Positions 34,239 to 42,132 of a stretch of DNA of 64,000 bases are shown here, in pieces; the first letter of the stretch is position 1; each line of letters starts with the position of its first letter. The notes beneath the pieces are model-generated. The model was not told the origin of the DNA, did no database searches, and worked only from the letters and a program-made list of their open reading frames with translations. Made by a program: the position numbers and the translations under genes. Origin of the DNA: Aequorivita soesokkakensis (GTDB lineage Bacteria > Bacteroidota > Bacteroidia > Flavobacteriales > Flavobacteriaceae); NCBI RefSeq assembly GCF_001641085.1, contig NZ_LXIE01000008.1:1-64000 (forward strand), in the 5' to 3' direction.

Positions 34239-36443
34239 TTACACTCTGGTAACTTTATCAATTCCGTTTATTTTTTTGATGTTTTCAACCAGGTTATTAA
34301 GAATGGATTTGTTTTTTACAACCACCACAATTTTTCCTGTGAAAACACCGTCATTACTGTCAAAGTGAACACTCTTCATATCTATATGAAGGTTGTTTGA
34401 TATTACTTTTGTAACGCCGTTTACCAAACCTATGGTGTCAATACCCGAAATTTCCAAATTGGCCTTAAACTCCCGCTGCGTAGAATCAATCCATTTGGCA
34501 GGCATAATTCTATAACTGTAATTGCTCTGAAGTTGCAGCGCATTCGGGCAATTTGTTTTGTGAACTTTGATGCCTTCGTTAACCGTAACAAAACCAAAAA
34601 CATCGTCACCCGGAATTGGATTGCAGCAGTTTGCCATTTTATATTCCAGCTTATCCTCGTTTTTCCCAAATACAAGCTGGTCAAACTTTTCGGTTATTTC
34701 TTCTTTATGTACATCTTCGGGTTTATCCGGCTTTCGGATTCTGTTTTTGAAGAAACTTATAAATGCATTGCTTCGCGAAGCGGCAAAATCCTTTAGCTTT
34801 TGGTTGTCAATAATTCCAGCACCCACGCGATAATATAAATCTAAACTTGTTTTCACTTTAAAAAAAACAACCAGTTGGTTCACCGTACTTTCGTCTAGAT
34901 TTATTTTTAAAGATTTAAGTTTTCGGGCCAGGATCTGTTTTCCTTCTTCTGCAAGTTGCTTCTTTTCATCTTTAAGGGAAGATTTAATTTTGGAGCGCGC
35001 ACGTCCTGTTGTGGCATAGTTAAGCCAGTTGGCAGTAGGCTTTGCGTTTTCCGAAGTAATTATTTCCACCTGGTCGCCACTTTTAAGTTCGTGGCTCAAA
35101 GGAACCAGTTTTCCGTTCACTTTGGTGCCACGTGTGTGCATCCCGATTTCTGTGTGAATGTGAAAAGCGAAATCCAATGCTGTTGCGCCTTTTGGAAGGG
35201 AATACAAATCGCCTTTTGGTGTGAAGACAAAAATCTCCTTTGCGTAAAGGTTCAATTTAAATTCCTCAACAAAATCTACTGCGCTAATTTCTGAATTTTC
35301 AAGCGTGTCCTGCAGTTTGTTCAGCCAGTTTTCAAGTCCGCCGTCGTCTTTTTCCTTGTTTTTATATTTGTAATGCGCCGCGAAACCTTTTTCAGCAATT
35401 TCGTTCATCCTTTCGCTGCGAATCTGTACTTCAACCCAACGCCCTTTTGGTCCCATTACAGTAATGTGCAAAGCTTCGTAACCAGTTGATTTCGGGGAAG
35501 AAATCCAATCGCGAAGGCGTATCGGGTTTGGGCGAAAATGGTCCGTAACAATAGAATAGATTTTCCAAGCGAAGAATTTTTCGTTTTCGGGTGTGCTTTT
35601 ATAAATAATTCGCACCGCAAATTTGTCATAAACCTCATCAAAGCTCACATTTTGCGCGAGCATTTTTCTGCGGATTGAAAAAATTGATTTTGGTCGGCCT
35701 TTTATTTCATATTGTAATTCCTCTGCATCCAATGAATCTTTTATCACTTTGTTAAATGCTTCAATATAGGCGTCCTGCTCTTCCTTGCTTTCCTTTATTC
35801 GACTCAAAATATCTCCATAAACTTCCGGTTCGGTGAATTTTAAGCCCAAATCCTCAAGTTCGGTTTTTATGTTGTAAAGCCCTATGCGGTGGGCGAGGGG
35901 TGCGTAAATATAAAGCGTTTCCGAAGCTATTTTTCGCTGTTTATCCGGCGGCATGCTGTCCATTGTTTGCATATTGTGCAATCGGTCCGCGATTTTTATG
36001 ATGATTACACGAATGTCCTCATTCAGCGTAAGCAACATTTTTCGGAAGTTTTCAGCTTGCATCGAAACGTCCTCGGACATATTGATATGGGCAATTTTGG
36101 TAAGCCCATCCACAATGCGCATTACCGGAGTGCCGAACATACGTTCAATATCTTCTAAAGAATAGGTTGTGTCCTCAACCACATCGTGCAAAAGCGCAGC
36201 GGCGATTGAAGTTGCGTCCAAACCAATCTCTGAGGCTACAATTTTTGCAACGGCAATGGGGTGAAAAATATAGGCCTCGCCACTCTTGCGGCGCTGCTCT
36301 TTGTGAGCATCAACGGCAAGGTCAAAAGCACTGCGAATCAGTTTTTTATCTTCCTTGCTAAGGGTGCGATAACTGATCTTTAGCAACTGTTTGTAGTGCT
36401 TGGCAATTTCTTTTTTCTCTTCTTCTAGAGCGGCTTCTGTCAT
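34239..36443 (-). CDS. spoT: Bifunctional (p)ppGpp synthetase/hydrolase, RelA/SpoT family
   Basis: Controls the stringent response by making and degrading (p)ppGpp. An HD hydrolase domain is intact (AALLHDVVEDT at about residues 82-92). The synthetase domain has RPKSIFSIRRKM, then STGYEALHITV, VEVQIRSERMNEIAEKG. A TGS domain (FTPKGDLYSLPKGATALDFA) and a C-terminal ACT region (GVFTGKIVVVVKNKS) follow. At 734 residues it is of full length, with a Cys-Cys segment (MANCCNPIPGDDV) in the zinc-finger region. Both halves look active. The ATG at 36443 is used rather than an upstream TTG. Confidence 0.94.
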   Translation of the reverse strand: MTEAALEEEKKEIAKHYKQLLKISYRTLSKEDKKLIRSAFDLAVDAHKEQRRKSGEAYIFHPIAVAKIVASEIGLDATSIAAALLHDVVEDTTYSLEDIERMFGTPVMRIVDGLTKIAHINMSEDVSMQAENFRKMLLTLNEDIRVIIIKIADRLHNMQTMDSMPPDKQRKIASETLYIYAPLAHRIGLYNIKTELEDLGLKFTEPEVYGDILSRIKESKEEQDAYIEAFNKVIKDSLDAEELQYEIKGRPKSIFSIRRKMLAQNVSFDEVYDKFAVRIIYKSTPENEKFFAWKIYSIVTDHFRPNPIRLRDWISSPKSTGYEALHITVMGPKGRWVEVQIRSERMNEIAEKGFAAHYKYKNKEKDDGGLENWLNKLQDTLENSEISAVDFVEEFKLNLYAKEIFVFTPKGDLYSLPKGATALDFAFHIHTEIGMHTRGTKVNGKLVPLSHELKSGDQVEIITSENAKPTANWLNYATTGRARSKIKSSLKDEKKQLAEEGKQILARKLKSLKINLDESTVNQLVVFFKVKTSLDLYYRVGAGIIDNQKLKDFAASRSNAFISFFKNRIRKPDKPEDVHKEEITEKFDQLVFGKNEDKLEYKMANCCNPIPGDDVFGFVTVNEGIKVHKTNCPNALQLQSNYSYRIMPAKWIDSTQREFKANLEISGIDTIGLVNGVTKVISNNLHIDMKSVHFDSNDGVFTGKIVVVVKNKSILNNLVENIKKINGIDKVTRV

Positions 36444-36574
36444 AAACCTAAAAGTACTGATAAGTAATTTAATTGGCAAGAAAATTAATGGGGTGGGTTA
36501 GGAGGTGGGTCAATTTAAAATGAAGGGAAAGCGAAGTAAAATTTATGAAGAAGATTATTTCTTTTATCCCATTT
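36444..36574. other. Intergenic region with a G-rich tract
   Basis: A 131-bp gap upstream of spoT. It holds a G-rich run, GGGGTGGGTTAGGAGGTGGG at 36490-36509, which could fold as an imperfect G-quadruplex, but no promoter box or terminator that I recognise. Confidence 0.4.
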
Positions 36575-37012
36575 CTATGTTGGAGAATTTTTTGATTCAA
36601 TTAAATTTTTAGTCAGAGTCAAAATATATTCTGCGTTAAATTTTTTCATTTCTTTATTCAGTTTATCACAATCTTTCTGTTCTGGTTTTCTTAAATTTAG
36701 TTTTTTACAAATTCTATAAATCAATTCAATATCGTCTAAATCCTTAATTCCGTATATTTTATGAATATCATCTTCGGGATAAATTGAGAAATTATTTACG
36801 CGAATAAAATCTCGGATTTCGTCATAAACAACTTCAACATGTTGCATATCAAATCCGCTTTTTACAAGTCGGTTTATAAATTCAGTTCGGGTAAGATTTG
36901 GTCGACTTATATTTAATTTCTGCAAACGGTTTTTATCACGTTCATTTTGAATATATCCGAGAATAACGAATATAAAAATGATTATTCCAATTATGATTAT
37001 TGTTATGTTCAT
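36575..37012 (-). CDS. Hypothetical membrane-anchored protein
   Basis: A 145-residue protein with one N-terminal membrane helix (residues 3-20, Ile-rich) and a cytosolic or periplasmic helical domain. The segment NNFSIYPEDDIHKIYGI has the look of a DUF1493-type, acyl-carrier-like domain, but I would not assign it. It is AT-rich and alone between divergent spoT and M16 genes. The start is ATG, and the frame is otherwise well supported. Function unknown. Confidence 0.6.
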   Translation of the reverse strand: MNITIIIIGIIIFIFVILGYIQNERDKNRLQKLNISRPNLTRTEFINRLVKSGFDMQHVEVVYDEIRDFIRVNNFSIYPEDDIHKIYGIKDLDDIELIYRICKKLNLRKPEQKDCDKLNKEMKKFNAEYILTLTKNLIESKNSPT

Positions 37013-37152
37013 AATTTATACTTCTGCTATATATCCGCAATCTACCAAAAAAAGACCTTATGTAATAGTTTAAAATTTCTGTAACATTTTTATCAATAGA
37101 AGGTCTATTAGATTACATTATCTTTATTTTTCTTAACAAAAAACCACCATCT

Positions 37153-38541
37153 ATGAAAAACAAACTGCTGCTGCTTTTGTTTTTGGCAACCGGAATTGTT
37201 GGGTTTGGCCAAAAAAATAACGCACAAAAATCGAAAACCACGGAGTTTAACGTGCCTGTGGAATATTACAAACTGGACAATGGCCTTAAAGTAGTTCTAT
37301 CACAGGATAAATCTTCGCCAACGGTTATTGTTGCTGCCTATTACAATATAGGTTTCCGCATTGAACCAAAGAATCGTACGGGTTTTGCGCATCTTTTTGA
37401 GCATATGATGTTTCAAGGTTCCCAGAATTTGGGCAAGATGGAATTTATTAAACTTGTTCAACAAAACGGTGGGATTTTAAATGGTTCCACTCGTTTTGAT
37501 TTTACTAATTATTTTGAAATCGTTCCTTCAAATAAACTGGAAACCATGCTTTGGGCAGAGGCGGACAGAATGAAGGGGCTTGACATTACACAAGATAATC
37601 TTACAAATCAACAGGGAGTAGTAAAAAATGAAGTGCGCGTAAATGTTTTAAACCAACCCTACGGCGGTTTCCCGTGGCTTGATATGCCACAGTATGCGAA
37701 CACCAATTGGTATAACGCCCACAACTTTTACGGGGATTTAAAAGATTTGGACGCTGCAAATTTGGAGGACGTGGAAAGCTTCTTTAAAACCTATTATGCG
37801 CCAAACAATGCTGCAATTTCCGTTGTTGGTGACTTTGAAATGGGCGAAGCAAAAGCGTGGATAGAGAAATATTTCGGTGGGATTCCTGCTGTACAGATCC
37901 CTGCGAAGCCGGATATTTCTGAACCACGACAGGAAAAGGAAAAAGAGTTCACTAAAAATGATTCTTTGGCAAACAAGCCAGCATTGGCTGTTGCGTATCA
38001 TATGCCTACGCGAAATACGCCCGAATATTACGCGATGGGTCTTTTGGACCAGATTTTAATCCAAGGTGACAATGCGCTGCTTCAGAAAAAATTGGTGGAT
38101 GAAAAAGGATATACTTCATACGTGAGTGGAGGCATCAATTATTTGGGGAATATGTTCAATTACAATGGCCCAATGCAACTGATGTTTGACGTAACTTATG
38201 ATACCGAAACTTCAAAAAAGCAAGTGATGGATGCGGTTGATGAAGTGATTGATGGGCTTTCAACTAAAGTAAACCAAGAAATGATCGATAATGCCATTGT
38301 GAAAATGCGCTCGCAATTATATGATGATTTGGGCGGGAATTTTGGTTTTGGCCGTGCTGATTTGCTTTGCAGTTTTGCACTTTTTGACGACGACCCTTCC
38401 CGCATAAACACTTTGGAAGACGAATTTAAAAAAGTGACACCGGAAATTGTGAAAAAGACCATTTCAGAATATTTGAGAAAGACAAACCGTACCATTTTGG
38501 TAGTAAACCCACTTTTGGCAAACAACGAAAAAACAAACTAA
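37153..38541 (+). CDS. M16 family zinc metallopeptidase, catalytic subunit
   Basis: A pitrilysin-like (M16B) peptidase with a signal peptide (LLLLFLATGIVGFG) for export to the periplasm. The inverted zinc motif HLFEH is at residues 80-84, and the third ligand Glu lies downstream in GVVKNEVRVN. The C-terminal half is the non-catalytic domain and lacks the substrate-binding Arg-Tyr pair (DEKGYTSYVSG instead). The next gene supplies the complementary half, so the two probably form a heterodimer. The length, 462 residues, is that of the half-size family. Confidence 0.92.
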   Translation: MKNKLLLLLFLATGIVGFGQKNNAQKSKTTEFNVPVEYYKLDNGLKVVLSQDKSSPTVIVAAYYNIGFRIEPKNRTGFAHLFEHMMFQGSQNLGKMEFIKLVQQNGGILNGSTRFDFTNYFEIVPSNKLETMLWAEADRMKGLDITQDNLTNQQGVVKNEVRVNVLNQPYGGFPWLDMPQYANTNWYNAHNFYGDLKDLDAANLEDVESFFKTYYAPNNAAISVVGDFEMGEAKAWIEKYFGGIPAVQIPAKPDISEPRQEKEKEFTKNDSLANKPALAVAYHMPTRNTPEYYAMGLLDQILIQGDNALLQKKLVDEKGYTSYVSGGINYLGNMFNYNGPMQLMFDVTYDTETSKKQVMDAVDEVIDGLSTKVNQEMIDNAIVKMRSQLYDDLGGNFGFGRADLLCSFALFDDDPSRINTLEDEFKKVTPEIVKKTISEYLRKTNRTILVVNPLLANNEKTN

Positions 38542-38542
38542 A

Positions 38543-39928
38543 ATGAAAACTTCAATATATACATTTTTAATAGCCTTGTTAATCGCCGTGCCAAGCATCG
38601 CGCAAAAACAGGAACCACCAAAGGGCGCTGCCCCAAAAGATTTTAACCTTCCGCAAAAAGAAGTTGTGGATTTTGACAATGGCCTGCAATTGGTTATGGT
38701 TCCCTACGGAAGTATCCCGAAAGCAACCATAAGCATCACCTTAAAAACGGGAAATATCAACGAGACCAAAGATCAAGTTTGGCTTGCGGATTTGTTGGGA
38801 GATTTGATGAAGGAAGGCAGTACTGCGGATTATTCGGTAAAGGATAAACTTGCCGGAATGGGCGGAAACCTTAATATTGGCGTAAGCTCGCACAACACTT
38901 CTTTAAGCGCCAGTGTGCTTTCTGAATTTGCTCCCGATGCTTTAAAAATACTTGCAGATGTTTTGGAAAACCCAAAATTGCCACAAAGCGAATTGGACCG
39001 TCTTAAAAATAATATGAAACGAAATCTTACGGTTTCATTGTCCACTCCGGGCTCGCAAGCTAGAAAAGATTTCTTTGCTGAAGTATATCCCAATCATCCC
39101 TACGGAAGGCTTTACCCAACTTCGGAACAAGTGGATTCCTATACATTAGAGGATGTAAAATCTTTTTACGATGCCAACTTTGGCGCACAAAGAACAACAA
39201 TTTACGTAGTAGGGAATTTTGATGCTGAAAAAGTGAAAGCAATTGTAAAAAGCCAACTGGGCGATTGGCGCAAGGGGCCAAAGGAAAATTACCCTATTGC
39301 CCAAGCACAATCCAATGGAAAGATAAAAATAATCGATCGTCCCGGTGCGCCGCAATCTACCATTTATTATGGGCTTCCGGTGGCTGACCCTTCAAGCAAG
39401 GATTATATTCCGCTGGATGTTATGAACACGCTTTTGGGCGGTTCGTTCGGATCGCGAATAACCAGTAATATTCGTGAAGACAAGGGCTATACTTATTCTC
39501 CGGGTAGTGCATTGGTGGCCAATTACAAAAGCGGACTTTGGTATGAAAGTGCCGATGTAACTACCGAATTTACAGGTGCATCCATTGACGAAATTAAAAA
39601 GGAAATTGTGCGCTTGCAGACCGAAGCGCCAAGCAAAGCGGAATTGGACGGAATGAAGAATTACAAATCCGGACTTTACGTTTTGCAAAATTCTACGCCT
39701 TATGGAATTATCAATCAGTTGAATTTCTTGAATGTCCACAATTTGGATGAATCGTTTTTGGTGAACCAAGTGAAAAACATAAATGCAGTAACCCCGCAAC
39801 AGGTTCAGGAAATGGCGAAAAAATATATTCAGCCAGATAAAATGACGCTAATCGTGGTGGGCGATAAGGAAAAAATAAAAGACCAAGTAAAGGAAACCAT
39901 TGCGCAGCCCGCAAAAAAGGAACAATAA
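38543..39928 (+). CDS. M16 family peptidase-like protein, non-catalytic partner
   Basis: An M16 protein with a signal peptide (FLIALLIAVPSIAQ) but without the HxxEH zinc motif; the equivalent region is WLADLLGDLMKEGST. It keeps the substrate-binding segment SNIREDKGYTYSPGS with the Arg and Tyr that the preceding gene lacks. It follows that gene by 1 bp, so the pair is translated together. The zinc half and the substrate half are thus split between two proteins, as in other M16B heterodimers. A terminator follows. Confidence 0.9.
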   Translation: MKTSIYTFLIALLIAVPSIAQKQEPPKGAAPKDFNLPQKEVVDFDNGLQLVMVPYGSIPKATISITLKTGNINETKDQVWLADLLGDLMKEGSTADYSVKDKLAGMGGNLNIGVSSHNTSLSASVLSEFAPDALKILADVLENPKLPQSELDRLKNNMKRNLTVSLSTPGSQARKDFFAEVYPNHPYGRLYPTSEQVDSYTLEDVKSFYDANFGAQRTTIYVVGNFDAEKVKAIVKSQLGDWRKGPKENYPIAQAQSNGKIKIIDRPGAPQSTIYYGLPVADPSSKDYIPLDVMNTLLGGSFGSRITSNIREDKGYTYSPGSALVANYKSGLWYESADVTTEFTGASIDEIKKEIVRLQTEAPSKAELDGMKNYKSGLYVLQNSTPYGIINQLNFLNVHNLDESFLVNQVKNINAVTPQQVQEMAKKYIQPDKMTLIVVGDKEKIKDQVKETIAQPAKKEQ

Positions 39929-39956
39929 TTAATTAGTTTGATTTTTGTTAAAAATG

Positions 39957-39986
39957 AAAAGCCCAACGAGAGTTGGGCTTTTTTTT
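39957..39986 (+). terminator. Intrinsic terminator after the M16 pair
   Basis: The stem AAAAGCCCAAC (39957-39967) and GTTGGGC (39972-39978) with a GAGA tetraloop is followed by a run of eight T to 39986. Confidence 0.87.
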
Positions 39987-40026
39987 ATTTTCCAGTTAAA
40001 AATTAATTTGAGAAGGATTGTTTTGT

Positions 40027-40383
40027 TTAGTTTGACTCTTCGTTGTCCGAAACAGTGTTTTTCGCTAAAAGTTTATTGGAAACTTTATAGGTCGCGGAAT
40101 ACGAAAGTCCGGGTTGGCGGGATTTAGATGTTAAAAATGCTTTTTTGTACCACTTTGGGTCGGTGGCTTTTTTTTTGAAATCGTCGTGAGCGACAATTTC
40201 CGAAACTTTGCCGTTTAACCTTGTTTCAATTTTATAAACTCCAATCCCGAAATGCTCTACGCGTTGAAGAACAGTATCAAAATCTGACTCAGAAAAATAG
40301 TGAACGGTGGCTTTGTCAGCTTCTTTATTCAAGTTTTTCAGATCAGTAAATACATTTTTTTCTAAGAATTCTGGTTGTTCCAT
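40027..40383 (-). CDS. Hypothetical protein
   Basis: A 118-residue soluble protein starting MEQPEFLEKNVFTDLKNLNK. It is rich in Lys and Ser with no signal peptide or helix bundle. A central part (EHFGIGVYKIETRLNGKVSE) is beta-prone. I cannot place it in a family. It sits between a terminator and another small gene in the same direction. Confidence 0.6.
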   Translation of the reverse strand: MEQPEFLEKNVFTDLKNLNKEADKATVHYFSESDFDTVLQRVEHFGIGVYKIETRLNGKVSEIVAHDDFKKKATDPKWYKKAFLTSKSRQPGLSYSATYKVSNKLLAKNTVSDNEESN

Positions 40384-40443
40384 AGGTTTGTATAAATTTT
40401 TTTAAGCTGTTTTTCCTCAGTTTTTTGTTGTGCTTAGTGTTTT

Positions 40444-40848
40444 TTATTTCATAAATAACTTCACTTCAATATTATCCCTTTCTGATTTTTGAATAGGTTT
40501 TAAATTCTCATATTCATCTAAATAGCCAAAAAAGTATAAGCGTTCAGTAATTGTCATACTTTTTACTATTTTTTTAATTAAGTCATTTAGTTTCCAATAA
40601 TCTGTTTCACATTTTTCTTCTTCCGGATTTTCAGGAAAAGACCAGCCAAATCGTCTGCTTTCATAATTTAAATATTCAATTAGCATTCTATAATTTTCAG
40701 GTTTATTTCCCTCAATTTCATTTAAAATTTCAGAAGTTCTATCGATGTGTTCGATTACTTTTTTTGGTAAATCTTCTCTTAATCCAATTTCTTTGATTTT
40801 CTCAAAATGGGATTTTAGACTATTTTTTATGTTTTCGAAGTATGTCAT
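40444..40848 (-). CDS. Hypothetical protein
   Basis: A 134-residue, mainly helical and charged protein (KNSLKSHFEKIKEIGLREDL at the start) with a short YFFGYLDEYENLKP segment near the end. It is strongly AT-rich. No family is recognised. It is a lone small gene in the same direction as its neighbours, so it may be acquired or fast-evolving. Confidence 0.55.
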   Translation of the reverse strand: MTYFENIKNSLKSHFEKIKEIGLREDLPKKVIEHIDRTSEILNEIEGNKPENYRMLIEYLNYESRRFGWSFPENPEEEKCETDYWKLNDLIKKIVKSMTITERLYFFGYLDEYENLKPIQKSERDNIEVKLFMK

Positions 40849-40907
40849 TTTACATTAAGCAAAACATGCGATTAAATACAACAATTGCATTCATTCCTAT
40901 TATATAT

Positions 40908-42074
40908 TTAATTCAAAACAATCTTTTTAGTAACCAAATTCTCACCATTTTTAAAAACTCCTTCATAAATTCCCGCCTGTAAAAAGCTTAAATCCAAAGT
41001 ATTGTTTTCATTCTTCAATGTAGTTTTATAAACTATTTTTCCCAAAACATCAAAAACTGTGAGCTCAATATTTTCTTCGGGAAATGAGTTTAAATCTATC
41101 GTAAATTTTCCGTTCGAAGGATTTGGATAAAAAACAATAGTTGATGCAAAACTGTTTTCCGAAACTCCAAGTGGTTCACGCGCAACCGCAAAATGTAATG
41201 CCGAACCCAAAGCACCTTTGGTAACTTCAAAAACATACTCTGGGTCCATATTTTCAATAATATCGTTTGGTGAATGCGGATAGGGCGATTCGTTGGCTTC
41301 GTATAAACCGGTAATCACTTCGCCATTATTTTCAAAAGGAATATAATCAGAAGCATAAGCGTTTGAAATTTGGGTCTGCAAATTTGAATACAGCCCAAAA
41401 CAGTTCGCCATTTCCTGAGTTGCCTGTGCCGATGGGGCATTGTTAGAGCTAGGCGGCGAATCTTCATCACGCTCGCAAACAATAGTATTATTGTTCATTC
41501 CAGCAACCCCGCCAACTTCATCTATATTTAAAACCAATTTGATGTCCAAATTTTGTGGGTTTACGGTATGGGTTACGTAATAATCACTGCCAATCAGCCC
41601 TTCTTCCTCGCCACTAAAGTGGATAAATTTGATGGAGTATTCGGTATCTACATCTTTCAGCAATCTTGCAAGTTCCAGTATCAGCACGGTTCCGCTACCG
41701 TTATCGTTGGCACCGGGACCGTTTATGGTATCGTAATGGCCGTCAATTATTAGAAAGGTATTTGGATAAACACTACCAGTTTTTGTAATGATGATATTGG
41801 AAGTTGTTTGCCCAGAAACATTGAAATCCTGTGTTTCAATAGCTGTGTACCCCAGGCTTTGGTAACGTTGAATTATCCAATCTTTGGCGTCTTCAATTTC
41901 GCTGCTTCCGGGTTCTTTTACTCCAAAATCAACTAGTGTTTCTAAATCATCGAGAAGGTTAGAGGCGGAAACGTTTTGAACAATTCCATCATAATACGGG
42001 TTGTAAACCTGTGAATTGGTACTTAAAAATGTAAAAAGACAAAGTAAAACTGCTAATTTGGGAAATGAATTCAT
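40908..42074 (-). CDS. Secreted M28 aminopeptidase with T9SS type A sorting domain
   Basis: A zinc peptidase of family M28. The N-terminal signal (LAVLLCLFTFLSTNSQ) directs Sec export. The metal site reads IIDGHYDTINGPGANDNGSG (His and Asp ligands), then FSGEEEGLIGSDYY (catalytic Glu pair) and LNIDEVGG. A last His is in PYPHSPND. The C-terminal 80 residues form a type A sorting domain (FYPNPSNGKFTIDL, VFDVLGKIVY, LQAGIYEGVF, VTKKIVLN) that directs it through the type IX secretion system to the cell surface. The length is 388 residues. The genes around it are unrelated. Confidence 0.92.
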   Translation of the reverse strand: MNSFPKLAVLLCLFTFLSTNSQVYNPYYDGIVQNVSASNLLDDLETLVDFGVKEPGSSEIEDAKDWIIQRYQSLGYTAIETQDFNVSGQTTSNIIITKTGSVYPNTFLIIDGHYDTINGPGANDNGSGTVLILELARLLKDVDTEYSIKFIHFSGEEEGLIGSDYYVTHTVNPQNLDIKLVLNIDEVGGVAGMNNNTIVCERDEDSPPSSNNAPSAQATQEMANCFGLYSNLQTQISNAYASDYIPFENNGEVITGLYEANESPYPHSPNDIIENMDPEYVFEVTKGALGSALHFAVAREPLGVSENSFASTIVFYPNPSNGKFTIDLNSFPEENIELTVFDVLGKIVYKTTLKNENNTLDLSFLQAGIYEGVFKNGENLVTKKIVLN

Positions 42075-42132
42075 CGAAAAATTTATTTTTTGTGAAAGTA
42101 TTGCTTTTTGATTGAAAATGGGAAAAATCTGA

